Source: Bacteroidales bacterium UBA4243 (GTDB taxonomy: Bacteria; Bacteroidota; Bacteroidia; Bacteroidales; F082). Taken from it: DNA of 31,406 bases. Position 1 is the first letter of the stretch, and every line of letters begins with the position of its first letter. This document shows positions 6,640 through 15,761 of this stretch, piece after piece. The DNA lies in NCBI GenBank assembly GCA_002396205.1, contig DGXB01000110.1, positions 1 through 31,406 of the forward strand. The letters run 5' to 3'. The position numbers and the translations under genes were made by a program. Below the pieces are notes generated by a model. That model was not told where the DNA came from and made no database searches. It worked only from the letters and a program-made list of their open reading frames with translations.

Positions 6640-6660
6640 ACCTGCATTTTGAACAACAGA

Positions 6661-9600
6661 ATGAAAAGACATATATTCCTCATGGTGTCGCTGTTGCTGC
6701 TCACGTTCCTCTTTTCGCGAGCGGCAACGACGGGCACTTACGACATCTTCTTCCACCCCTACGAAGTGGAACCCGACACGACCAAAGTGATCTACCCCAT
6801 CCCCGTCCCGACGGGCAACCCCTTCGACGACCTCAACAACAAGTCGCCGCTCTACCTCAGCGACCCCGACAACTTCGAGACCGAGATCATCTACGACCCC
6901 GTCACCGGGCAATACACCTTCAAGCGCCGCATCGGGCAGTTCTACTACGACACCCCATCGACCCTCACGCAAAGCGAATACTTTGACTATCAGAACAAAA
7001 AAGGCATACAGGAATATTGGAAGGAACGCCGCAGCCAAAACGCCCGCTCCACCACCAACGGCAGCTCCATCATCCCGCCCATGTTTATCGGCGGCAAGGC
7101 CTTCGAGACCATCTTCGGCAGCAACACCATCGACATCCGCCCGCAAGGCTCCGTCGACCTCACCTTCGGCCTCCAACACAGCTTCCGCGACGACCCCTCA
7201 AGGAGCGAACGCAACAAACGCCACACCGACTTCGTGTTCGACCAGGACATCCAACTCAACGTGATGGCCAAGATCGGCGACAAGATCAACTTCAACATCA
7301 ACAAGAACACCAAGGCGACCTTCAACTACCAGGACAAACTCGACCTGAAATACCAAGGCAAGGAAGACGAGATCATCCAGTTGCTTGAAGCCGGCAACGT
7401 CAGCTTCCCGCTCAACAGCACCCTCATCACGGGCACGCAACAACTGTTTGGCGTGAAGAGCAAGCTGAAGTTCGGCAACACCACCATCTCGTCAATCGTG
7501 TCGTACCAAGAGAGCGAGTCGCAAAACATCACAGTGCAAGGCGGAGCACAAGCCAATGAGTTCAACTTCAGCTGCTTGGACTATGAAGAGAACCGTCACT
7601 TCTTCCTCAGCCAATACTTCCGCGACCAATATGAGGCCGCCCTCTCGACCCTGCCCACCGTCACCTCAAGCATCAACATCACCAAAATCGAGGTGTGGAT
7701 CACCAACACCAACACCACGACGCAAAACACCCGCAACATCCTTGCCTTGAACGACTTGGGCGAAGGAAAAGACGCTTGGATCTATAGCGACGAAGTGAGT
7801 CCGACCAACAGCATAGTGTTTCCGCGCAATGCCGCCAACAACTTGGTGACCCGCATGGACACCACCCAAATCCGCAACATCAGTTCCGTGACCAACTACA
7901 TGAGCAACGACCCCATGCGCATCGGGAGGTCGGGCTACATGGTTTCGGGCCGCGACTTCGAGAAAGTGGAGAATGCCCGCCGCCTGAGCAACACCGAATT
8001 TTCGCTCAACTCGAAGCTCGGCTTCATCTCGTTGAACGTCAGCCTCAACGCCAACCAGACCTTGGCCGTGGCCTACCAATACACCATCGTGGGCAGCGAC
8101 GAGGTCTACCAAGTGGGTGAGTTCTCCGACCAAGGCATCAACACACCCAAAGTATTGATAGCCAAGCTACTGAAAGGCACCACCGTCAACACCAAGATGC
8201 CCATCTGGAACCTGATGATGAAGAACGTCTACAACATCAGGGCCTACCAAATCGGGTCGCAGGACTTCATGCTCAACATCTTCTACAACGGCAACTCGAA
8301 CAGCACGCCCTACGGCTACTTCACCGAAGGCTCGGTGAAAGGCATCTCGCTCCTCAACCTGATGGGTCTCGATAACCTGACCACGCAAAACAACCCCATC
8401 GCGGGCGGTGATGGCGTGTTCGACTTCTTGGACAACGCAGCCACGCAAGGCGGTACCATCAACTCGTCGAACGGACGCATCTTCTTCCCCGTGCTGGAGC
8501 CTTTCGGCAGCCACCTCCGCAAGAAAGTCTTCCCCGACGAGCCTGACTTGGCCAACAAATACGCCTATGACTCGCTCTACACGATGACCAAGACCTCGGC
8601 TGAGCAATATTCCGAAAAGAACAAATTCACCTTGAAGGGTTACTACACCTCGCAGTCGGGCAGCGAAATCAGCCTCAATGCCATGAACGTGGCCCAAGGC
8701 TCGGTGACCGTCACCGCCGGCGGCATGCAGCTCGTCGAGAACGTCGACTACACCGTTGACTACACCCTTGGCCGCGTCACCATCCTCAACGAAGGCATAC
8801 TCAACTCGGGCACGCCCATCAACATCTCATTGGAGTCGAACTCGGGCTTCAGTGCCATCCGCAAGACCTTCCTCGGTGCGCGTGTCGAACACGAGTTCAA
8901 CCAAGACTTCCATGCCGGCGCCACCATCCTCTATTTGGGCGAGAAGTCGTACACCCAGAAGATCAACTACGGTGAGGAAGCCATCGCCAACACCATCTAT
9001 GGCGCCGACCTCAGCTATCACACCGACGCACGATGGCTGACCACCTTCATCAACGCCCTGCCGGGCATCACTACCAAGGCCCCGTCGCGCATCAGCGTCG
9101 ACGGCGAGTTTGCCCGCTTCATCCCCGGCCTCACCAAGTCGGCCAGCGAACCCGGCACCTCCTACATCGACGACTTCGAGGGAGCCAAGTCGACCATCGA
9201 CCTGCGCCTGCCAACCCTTTGGTACATGGCCAGCACGCCACAGCACCAAACCGACATGTTCCCCGAAGCCGCCTCTAACACAGGCCTCAACTACGGCAAG
9301 AACCGCGCGAAACTCTCGTGGTACGTCATCGACAACACCGTGTTCTACGACCGCACCAACAACTATCGCCCAAAGAACGTCGACAACGAGGAACTCTCCA
9401 AAAACTCGGTGCGTCAGGTTTTGGAGACCGAGCTTTTCCCCAACAAGGACATCGAAGCCGGCACGCAGACCAACATCTCCGTACTCAACTTGGCCTATTA
9501 TCCGGAAGAGCGCGGCCCCTACAACTACGACGTGAGCCCCACGGCCTACTCCGCCGGCATCAACGAACAAGGCAAGCTCAACGACCCGAAGAGCCGTTGG

Positions 9601-12600
9601 GGCGGCATCATGCGCAAGATGGAGTCGATCGACTTTGAGGCCACCAACATCGAGTACATCGAATTCTGGATGATGGACCCCTTCGCCGACGAGGAGTTCG
9701 CCAACAACCCCGGCAAGCTCTACATCAACTTGGGCGACATCTCGGAAGACATCCTCCGCGACGGACGCAAGTTCTACGAAAACGGCCTGCCCACCTCCGA
9801 AGTCGTTGAAAACGTCGACACCACCATCTGGGGACGTGTGCCTACGCTGCAAGACCTCGTGGGCACCTTCAGCAATTCGGCAGAAGCACGTCAATATCAA
9901 GATGTTGGCTACGACGGCCTGCGCGACACGGACGAACGCAGCTTCTTTGAAGAGAACTATCTGAAACTCATCAGAGACCGTTTCGGCGAAGGCTCGGGAG
10001 CCTTCAGCCAAGCATACGACGACCCGTCGGCTGACAACTACCACTACTTCCGCTCCAACGACTGGGACTCGATGGAGGACGAAGAACACAAGAGCATCTT
10101 GGCGCGATACAAGTTCTTCAACGGTCCTGACGGCAACTCGCCCGCCGACTACCAGCAGACCGAAGGCTACCTGAGCAGCAACTCGACGCTGCCCAATGCC
10201 GAAGACATCAACAGCGACAACACCTTGAGCGAGTCGGAACGCTACTACCAATATGAGATCGACCTCAACCCTGCCAAGATGGTCGTCGGCCAAAACCACA
10301 TCGCCGACATCTTCGAGTCAAGCGGCGTTTCGCTGCCCAACGGCAGCATCGGTGGCGTCACTTGGTACCAGTTCCGCATCCCCGTCAGGCAGCCCGACAA
10401 GGTCATTGGCCGCATCGACGACTACTCGTCGATTCGCTTCATGCGTATGTTCCTGACCGAGTTTGAGCGCCCCATCGTGCTGCGTTTCGCCACCCTCGAC
10501 TTGGTGAGAGGCGAATGGCGCACCTATTCGCAAAGCATCCAAGCCCCTGGCGAATACGAGCCCAACGACATCAGCAACGAGACGGCTTTCGACATCTCGG
10601 CCGTGAGCGTCGACGAGAACAGCCGCCGCCAGCCCGTGCCTTACGTGCGCCCGCCCGGAATCATCCAAGAAACCGTCATGGGCATGACCCAGACCACCCG
10701 CATCAACGAGCAGTCGCTGCAAATGACCGTACAAAACCTCGTTGACGGCGACGGACGCGCCATCTACAAGACCGCCGACTTCGACCTGCGACAATACAAA
10801 TACCTGAAGATGTTCGTCCACGCCGAAGCCGCCCACGAAGACTCGCCCTTGGAAGACCAAGACCTCACCGTTTTCATGCGCATCGGAACCGACTTCACCG
10901 AGAACTACTACGAATACGAGGTGCCATTGAAGGTGACACCATGGGGCACTCCCTACACCAACCAAGACGGCATCTGGCCAGAAATCAACAACTTGGATAT
11001 CCGTTTGGAAGACCTCGTCAACGTAAAGCAACGCCGCAACGAAGCCATGAACCAGCCCAACAGCAACGTCAGGCTCAACTACATCTACTCCGAAAAAGTC
11101 AAGAAAGGCACCGTCGACAACAAGGACTACTACCACACCATCAAGGTGATCGGTAACCCCAGCATCAGCGACGTGGAAGCCATCATGATAGGCGTGCGCA
11201 ACCCGAAGCGGCAAAACCTCACCGACATCGACGACGGAATGCCGAAGAGCGCCGTGATTTGGGTCAACGAGCTGCGCCTCACCGACCTGAACAGCAACGG
11301 CGGCATTGCAGCCACCGGACGCCTCGAAGCCACCTTGGCCGACCTGGGCCGCGTGAGCGTCAACGGCTCCTACAGCTCAGCTGGGTTTGGCGCCTTGGAC
11401 AGCCGCATCACCAACAACACCTTCGAGGCCCATTCGGCGTTCAACGTCTCAACCGACCTTGAATTGGGCAAGTTCTTCGAAAACACCGGCCTCAAGATCC
11501 CGATGCACATCGACTACGGCCAAAACAAGATAACCCCGCTCTATAACCCCTACGACCCCGACATCAAGCTGAATGACGCCCTCGCCTTAATGAACAGCGA
11601 CGATGAGCGGAAAGAATTCACCTCCACCATCCACGACTACACCCGACAGAAGAACATCAACTTCATGAACGTCAGGAAGGAACGAGTCGCCAAGAAACGC
11701 AACGAGGACGACGAGCAAGGCAAGCCCAAGGAAAACCCGAGAGACCCCAACCGAGCGCTTGGCGGTGGCCGTGGCAACATGCCCAAGGTGCACATCTGGG
11801 ACATCGAGAACTTCAACCTCTCGTTCTCCTACAACGAGACCTTCCAAGAGAACACCGACATCAAGTATTACATGGTGAAGACCTACCGTGGAGGCTTGGG
11901 CTACAACTATGCCGGCAACCCCAAGAACGTGACGCCCTTCGCCAAGGCCAAATGGGCCTCGAACCCCTGGTTGCAAATCATCAAGGACATCAACTTCTAC
12001 TACGCCCCCAAGAGCATCACCTTCAACACGGAGATGTATCGCTACCACTCGGAGCGCGAGATGCGCAACAAGAGCGGCGGCATCATCAACATCGTGCCCA
12101 CCTTCTCGAAGCAATGGGACTGGACGCGCAACTACCAATTGCGCTACGACCTCACCAAGGCCCTGAATTTCGACTATTCGGCCCAGGCCCAAGCCTACAT
12201 CTACGAACCCGCCGGCTACGTCGACCGCAATGTCGACCCCGAGACATGGCAGAAGAACCAAGACACCATCAAGAACGAGCTGAGGCATCTCGGCTCGGTG
12301 TCGAGATTCACGCAAAACGTCAACGCCAGCTACACCCTGCCCATCAACAAGATACCGATCTTCAACTGGATCACGGCCAGCGCCACCTATCAAGGCACCT
12401 ACAACTGGACCGCCCCCGCCAAGTCGATCCAGCCGCGCTTGGGCAACACCATCGACAACTCGAGCAACATCCAAGGCAACGCCACCCTCGACCTGACGAA
12501 GCTATATAATAAGGTGCCGTACCTCAAACAAGTGAACACGCCACGACGCAACAACAACAGCAGCAGAGGCGGCAACCGAGGGAAAGAAAAGGAAGACGAA

Positions 12601-14082
12601 CAGCCCGCCGACTCCACCAAGGCCAAAGAGAAAACCAACTACGGCAAGATCGTGCTCGACAACACGCTGCGCATCCTCACCTTAGTGAAAAAGGTTTCGG
12701 GTACCTATTCGCTCAACGTCGGCCAGTCGCTGCCCGGATTCATGCCCAAGACCAACTACTTCGGCATGAGCACTCCCGGCTGGGCACCAGGCGTCGGTTT
12801 CGTGCTCGGCAGCAACTTCGGTTCCAATGCCAACATCTTCGACAAGGCCGTGCTCAACAGCATCGACGTTGACGATGCACTACGCTGGCTCACCACCGAC
12901 TCAATCCTCAGCGAACCCTATGTGCGCCGCAAGACCGAGACGATGAACTACCGTGTCAACACCGAGCCACTGCCTGGCATCAAGATCGACTTCACCGGCA
13001 ACCGCAACTATGCCGAAAACAGCCAACACTACTTCCGCTACAACGAGGCAAACAACCGTTTCGACGTGTTCACCCCGACCAACAACGGCAGCTTCAGCAT
13101 GAGCTATTTCATGGCCGGAACAGCCTTCACGCGGTCCGACTCCATCTCGTCGCGCCTGTTCGACAACATGCTTGAAAACAGGAAAATCATCGCCGAACGC
13201 ATCGCACGCAACAACCCGCAGTGGATCGAACAAGTGAACGAATACACCTTCGACAGCATCGCGGGCGACTACTTCCCCAAGGGCTATAACTCAGGATCGA
13301 TGGACGTGTTGCTCTACTCCTTCATCGCCGCCTATACGGGCAAGGACCCCAACACCATGAGCCTCAACCCGTTCCCGCGCATTCCGCTGCCCAACTGGAA
13401 CCTCACCTATAACGGCCTGACCAACATCCCGTCGATTGGCAAGGTGTTCAAGACCGTCAACATCACCCACGGCTACAAGTCGAACTACGCCATCAACGCC
13501 TGGGCCACCAACGTCTATTACGACGAGAACAACAGCATCCAAACCTTCGAGAACTCAGACCTCATCATCCCCAAGTACGACATGGCACAAATCGTGCTCA
13601 ATGAACAGTTCATGCCACTCATCGGCATCGACTTGGGCCTGCAAAACTCAATGACGGTCAACCTCCAGTTCAAGAAATCGAGGACGCTGACATTGAGCTT
13701 CGCCAACAACCAGCTCACCGAGGTGAACGGCCGCGAGTTCGTCATTGGTGGCGGCTACCGCATCAAGAACCTGAGCTTCAGCATCACACCTGTGGGCGGC
13801 AACGGCAAGAGCCAGACCATCAAGAACGACTTGGTGCTGAAACTCGACGTGGGCTTCAAGCGCGACATCACCATCCTGCGCCGCATCGACGAACGCAACA
13901 ACCAGGTGTCGGCAGGCCAAAACAAGATCAACTTCTACCTCACCGCCGACTACAACTTCAGCCAGCGCCTCAGCGCACAGGCCTTCTTCAAGTACGACCT
14001 CTCGATTCCCGAGGTGGCAAACACGTTCAGGAACTCGACCACCTACGGCGGCATCACCATCCGATTCAGCCTGGCACAATAA
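6661..14082 (+). CDS. sprA: SprA/Sov, outer-membrane translocon of the type IX secretion system
   Basis: The 2473-aa product has a signal peptide (MKRHIFLMVSLLLLTFLFSR) and then the features of SprA: an N-terminal region with GGKAFETIFGSNTIDIRPQG and SVDLTFGLQH, the INFNINKNTKATFNYQDKLD strand pairs, and a long series of alternating β-strand/aromatic segments to the last residues, ending in the strand TYGGITIRFSLAQ. Experimentally studied SprA forms a 36-strand barrel, the largest known single-chain β-barrel, and passes folded cargo with sorting domains. An Arg/Lys/Glu-rich low-complexity stretch near 11690-11770 and another near 12540-12640 (RRNNNSSRGGNRGKEKEDEQ) probably form loops. Length is within the SprA range. 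I chose the ATG at 6661; a TTG at 6649 in frame would add four residues before the signal peptide. Other T9SS core genes (gldKLMN, porV) are not in the window. Confidence 0.96.
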   Translation: MKRHIFLMVSLLLLTFLFSRAATTGTYDIFFHPYEVEPDTTKVIYPIPVPTGNPFDDLNNKSPLYLSDPDNFETEIIYDPVTGQYTFKRRIGQFYYDTPSTLTQSEYFDYQNKKGIQEYWKERRSQNARSTTNGSSIIPPMFIGGKAFETIFGSNTIDIRPQGSVDLTFGLQHSFRDDPSRSERNKRHTDFVFDQDIQLNVMAKIGDKINFNINKNTKATFNYQDKLDLKYQGKEDEIIQLLEAGNVSFPLNSTLITGTQQLFGVKSKLKFGNTTISSIVSYQESESQNITVQGGAQANEFNFSCLDYEENRHFFLSQYFRDQYEAALSTLPTVTSSINITKIEVWITNTNTTTQNTRNILALNDLGEGKDAWIYSDEVSPTNSIVFPRNAANNLVTRMDTTQIRNISSVTNYMSNDPMRIGRSGYMVSGRDFEKVENARRLSNTEFSLNSKLGFISLNVSLNANQTLAVAYQYTIVGSDEVYQVGEFSDQGINTPKVLIAKLLKGTTVNTKMPIWNLMMKNVYNIRAYQIGSQDFMLNIFYNGNSNSTPYGYFTEGSVKGISLLNLMGLDNLTTQNNPIAGGDGVFDFLDNAATQGGTINSSNGRIFFPVLEPFGSHLRKKVFPDEPDLANKYAYDSLYTMTKTSAEQYSEKNKFTLKGYYTSQSGSEISLNAMNVAQGSVTVTAGGMQLVENVDYTVDYTLGRVTILNEGILNSGTPINISLESNSGFSAIRKTFLGARVEHEFNQDFHAGATILYLGEKSYTQKINYGEEAIANTIYGADLSYHTDARWLTTFINALPGITTKAPSRISVDGEFARFIPGLTKSASEPGTSYIDDFEGAKSTIDLRLPTLWYMASTPQHQTDMFPEAASNTGLNYGKNRAKLSWYVIDNTVFYDRTNNYRPKNVDNEELSKNSVRQVLETELFPNKDIEAGTQTNISVLNLAYYPEERGPYNYDVSPTAYSAGINEQGKLNDPKSRWGGIMRKMESIDFEATNIEYIEFWMMDPFADEEFANNPGKLYINLGDISEDILRDGRKFYENGLPTSEVVENVDTTIWGRVPTLQDLVGTFSNSAEARQYQDVGYDGLRDTDERSFFEENYLKLIRDRFGEGSGAFSQAYDDPSADNYHYFRSNDWDSMEDEEHKSILARYKFFNGPDGNSPADYQQTEGYLSSNSTLPNAEDINSDNTLSESERYYQYEIDLNPAKMVVGQNHIADIFESSGVSLPNGSIGGVTWYQFRIPVRQPDKVIGRIDDYSSIRFMRMFLTEFERPIVLRFATLDLVRGEWRTYSQSIQAPGEYEPNDISNETAFDISAVSVDENSRRQPVPYVRPPGIIQETVMGMTQTTRINEQSLQMTVQNLVDGDGRAIYKTADFDLRQYKYLKMFVHAEAAHEDSPLEDQDLTVFMRIGTDFTENYYEYEVPLKVTPWGTPYTNQDGIWPEINNLDIRLEDLVNVKQRRNEAMNQPNSNVRLNYIYSEKVKKGTVDNKDYYHTIKVIGNPSISDVEAIMIGVRNPKRQNLTDIDDGMPKSAVIWVNELRLTDLNSNGGIAATGRLEATLADLGRVSVNGSYSSAGFGALDSRITNNTFEAHSAFNVSTDLELGKFFENTGLKIPMHIDYGQNKITPLYNPYDPDIKLNDALALMNSDDERKEFTSTIHDYTRQKNINFMNVRKERVAKKRNEDDEQGKPKENPRDPNRALGGGRGNMPKVHIWDIENFNLSFSYNETFQENTDIKYYMVKTYRGGLGYNYAGNPKNVTPFAKAKWASNPWLQIIKDINFYYAPKSITFNTEMYRYHSEREMRNKSGGIINIVPTFSKQWDWTRNYQLRYDLTKALNFDYSAQAQAYIYEPAGYVDRNVDPETWQKNQDTIKNELRHLGSVSRFTQNVNASYTLPINKIPIFNWITASATYQGTYNWTAPAKSIQPRLGNTIDNSSNIQGNATLDLTKLYNKVPYLKQVNTPRRNNNSSRGGNRGKEKEDEQPADSTKAKEKTNYGKIVLDNTLRILTLVKKVSGTYSLNVGQSLPGFMPKTNYFGMSTPGWAPGVGFVLGSNFGSNANIFDKAVLNSIDVDDALRWLTTDSILSEPYVRRKTETMNYRVNTEPLPGIKIDFTGNRNYAENSQHYFRYNEANNRFDVFTPTNNGSFSMSYFMAGTAFTRSDSISSRLFDNMLENRKIIAERIARNNPQWIEQVNEYTFDSIAGDYFPKGYNSGSMDVLLYSFIAAYTGKDPNTMSLNPFPRIPLPNWNLTYNGLTNIPSIGKVFKTVNITHGYKSNYAINAWATNVYYDENNSIQTFENSDLIIPKYDMAQIVLNEQFMPLIGIDLGLQNSMTVNLQFKKSRTLTLSFANNQLTEVNGREFVIGGGYRIKNLSFSITPVGGNGKSQTIKNDLVLKLDVGFKRDITILRRIDERNNQVSAGQNKINFYLTADYNFSQRLSAQAFFKYDLSIPEVANTFRNSTTYGGITIRFSLAQ

Positions 14083-14120
14083 AATTTTCAAGAAAATGCG
14101 GAGGGAGCAATTAAAATATG

Positions 14121-14128
14121 TATTTTCG
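14121..14128 (+). promoter_or_regulatory. Candidate -7 element for gcvH
   Basis: TATTTTCGC is a one-base variant of TAnnTTTG, 34 nt before the gcvH ATG in the 80-nt gap after sprA. The same TTTCG variant occurs before tonB. It suggests gcvH can be transcribed separately from sprA. Confidence 0.4.
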
Positions 14129-14162
14129 CAGCCTAAATAAACAACCTTAAAACATACGTCAA

Positions 14163-14552
14163 ATGAATATTCCAGCAAATCTGAAGTACACCAACGACGA
14201 CGAATGGATCCGCCTCGAAGGCGAAGAAGCCTACGTCGGCATCACCGATTACGCACAACATGAACTTGGCGACATCACCTTCGTCGATGTCGACCCCGAC
14301 CTTGTCGGCGAAACCCTCGACGCCCAAGAAGAATTTGGCGCCATCGAAGCCGTGAAGACCACCGCCGAGCTGCTCATGCCCGTGGCTGGCGAGATCCTCG
14401 AAGTCAACGAAGCCCTCGCCGACGAAGAGAACGCCAAGCTCGTCAACAGCGATCCTTATGGCGAAGCCTGGATCATCAAGATCAAAGTGAACGACGTCGC
14501 CGAACTCGACGGCCTCATGGATGCCGCCGCCTACGAAGCCAAGATCGGTTAA
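14163..14552 (+). CDS. gcvH: Glycine cleavage system H protein
   Basis: The 129-aa product is full length for GcvH. It has the typical start (NLKYTNDDEWIRLEGEEAYVGITDYAQ), the hammerhead barrel strands ELGDITFVDVD, and the lipoylation site FGAIEAVKTTAELLMPVAGE with Lys65 as the lipoate carrier. C-terminal NSDPYGEAWIIKIKV is also conserved. It carries the aminomethyl intermediate between the P and T proteins of glycine cleavage. No gcvT, gcvP or lipoylation gene is in the window; its place beside sprA is a synteny I recall from other Bacteroidota and may reflect something besides glycine breakdown, which is inference. A CTTAAAACATA leader precedes the ATG with 6-nt spacing. Confidence 0.97.
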   Translation: MNIPANLKYTNDDEWIRLEGEEAYVGITDYAQHELGDITFVDVDPDLVGETLDAQEEFGAIEAVKTTAELLMPVAGEILEVNEALADEENAKLVNSDPYGEAWIIKIKVNDVAELDGLMDAAAYEAKIG

Positions 14553-14943
14553 TCTCTTGGAAAAGCTGACAAGAAATAGCTACCCGGGAATCCTGTGTGG
14601 AATCGTCATCCTGATCCTCACCGGACTTCCGGGTTCTGTTTTCCCACGCGTCAAGCCAGCCGTTGGTCTCGACAAGGTGGCCCACATCTGCATGTATGCC
14701 GCTTTCGCCTTCGCTTGCCTTTGGGGCTATCGCAAACAATTCGTTTCCAACGGTATAGGCTACAAGAAAAGAGCCATCTTGCTTGCCGTCGTCATCAGCA
14801 TCGCCTATGGCGGACTCACCGAACTGATGCAGGAATACCTCGTTCCAAGCCGCACCGGCGACTGGTTCGACCTGCTCGCCGACAGCGTCGGAACCCTCAT
14901 CGGAGCACTCCTTTTCCATCTTTTTTTTCGTCACAAAAAATAA
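14521..14943 (+). CDS. VanZ-like membrane protein
   Basis: The 140-aa product has about four hydrophobic segments (around ILCGIVILILTGLP, VAHICMYAAFAFACLWGY, AILLAVVISIAYGGL and LADSVGTLIGALLFHLFF). Conserved VanZ-family polar positions are visible: DKVAHICMY, the ELMQEYLVPSRTGDWFDLLAD stretch and the final SVGTLIG. VanZ confers low-level teicoplanin resistance in enterococci, but most VanZ-like proteins have no known job, so no resistance role is claimed. The ATG at 14521 overlaps the end of gcvH by 32 nt; a TTG at 14557, 4 nt after the gcvH stop, would give 128 aa and is a real alternative. The overlap or near contact implies cotranscription with gcvH. Confidence 0.85.
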   Translation: MPPPTKPRSVNLLEKLTRNSYPGILCGIVILILTGLPGSVFPRVKPAVGLDKVAHICMYAAFAFACLWGYRKQFVSNGIGYKKRAILLAVVISIAYGGLTELMQEYLVPSRTGDWFDLLADSVGTLIGALLFHLFFRHKK

Positions 14944-14954
14944 AATTCAACACA

Positions 14955-14988
14955 TTTGCGTTTTATAAGCAAATAATTACTACTTTCG
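14955..14988 (+). promoter_or_regulatory. Promoter for tonB
   Basis: TTTG at 14955-14958 and TACTTTCG at 14981-14988, separated by 22 nt, fit the Bacteroidota pattern with one -7 mismatch. The start would be near 14994, giving about 35 nt of leader containing TTTAAAAACATA and then 5 nt to the ATG at 15029. Confidence 0.55.
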
Positions 14989-15028
14989 CAACGTCAAATT
15001 GAGAAGTAGAATTTAAAAACATAGTACC

Positions 15029-15709
15029 ATGGAAGAAAAAAAATCACCTAAGGCTAATCTTGAGAACAAAAAGCTGATGTTCACGCAGATAGGCTTGATT
15101 ATCAGCCTGCTCGTTGCCTGGTTGGCCTTCGAGCACAAGAGCTACGACAAGCGCGAAATCGACCCCAGCCTGCTCAACAGAGAGGTCGTGGTTGACGAGG
15201 AAATGGTGGAAATCACCAAGCAAGAAGAACCCAAACCACAGCCTGTGGAAGTGCCCAAGCAGACCACCCAACTCGAAATCGTGCAAGACGACGTTGAGAC
15301 CGAGGACATCGAAATCAATGCTGACGTGGAACAAAACGAGGTCATTGAAGAGTATGTCGCCCCCGAAGTCGTCGAAGAGGAAGTCGTCGAACAAGAGATC
15401 TTCCAAATCGTGGAAGAGATGCCCTCCTACCCTGGCGGCGAAAAAGCCTTGCTGGAGTATGTGGCCAAAAACATCAAGTACCCCCAGATTGCCCGTGAGA
15501 CTGGTATCCAAGGCCGCGTGTTCGTCGGTTTCGTCGTCGAACCCGACGGCTCCGTCTCCAACGTGAAGATCCTGCGTGGCATCGGTGGCGGTTGCGACGA
15601 AGAGGCCATGCGCGTCATCAAGAGCTTGGCCAAGTGGAAGCCCGGCAAGCAACGTGGTAAGGCCGTGCGCGTGTCCTACCAAATCCCTGTGGTCTTCAAG
15701 CTCGCCTAA
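15029..15709 (+). CDS. tonB: TonB family energy-transducing protein
   Basis: The 226-aa product has a short cytoplasmic N-terminus, one membrane helix at about 20-36 (IGLIISLLVAWLAFE), and an acidic, Pro/Val/Glu-rich periplasmic spacer (about 45-130). The C-terminal TonB domain (about 138-226) shows MPSYPGGEKALLEYVAKNIK, the YPQIARETGIQGRVFVGFVV box with the YP and GxV signature, and EEAMRVIKSLAKWKPGKQRG. TonB couples the inner-membrane proton gradient to outer-membrane receptors. The usual exbB and exbD partners are not in the window, and Bacteroidota carry several TonB paralogues, so which receptors it serves cannot be told. It has its own promoter and shares a bidirectional terminator with uvrC. 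Confidence 0.93.
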   Translation: MEEKKSPKANLENKKLMFTQIGLIISLLVAWLAFEHKSYDKREIDPSLLNREVVVDEEMVEITKQEEPKPQPVEVPKQTTQLEIVQDDVETEDIEINADVEQNEVIEEYVAPEVVEEEVVEQEIFQIVEEMPSYPGGEKALLEYVAKNIKYPQIARETGIQGRVFVGFVVEPDGSVSNVKILRGIGGGCDEEAMRVIKSLAKWKPGKQRGKAVRVSYQIPVVFKLA

Positions 15710-15731
15710 GCTGAAGCGCCATCGAAGAGAC

Positions 15732-15761
15732 AAAAAAAAAGCCAGCGTCATGCTGGCTTTT
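15732..15761 (+). terminator. Bidirectional terminator between tonB and uvrC
   Basis: AAAAAGCCAGC and GCTGGCTTTT form a stem of 6 GC-rich pairs (15741-15746 with 15752-15757) extended by A/T pairs, with an A-run on the left and TTTTCTT on the right. It can end transcription from either side. The last codons of uvrC (Lys-Pro-Ala-stop) are inside the hairpin. Confidence 0.85.

Noticed and set aside
8827..10299. 490-aa minus-strand ORF inside sprA, and others such as 10318-11214 and 11587-12474
   Set aside because: They are antisense frames kept open by GC-rich codon bias in sprA; their Val/Asp/His-rich translations resemble no protein family.
14521..14943. Glycopeptide resistance suggested by the VanZ-like gene
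   Set aside because: VanZ-like proteins are widespread without any van operon, and no vanHAX or similar gene is near.
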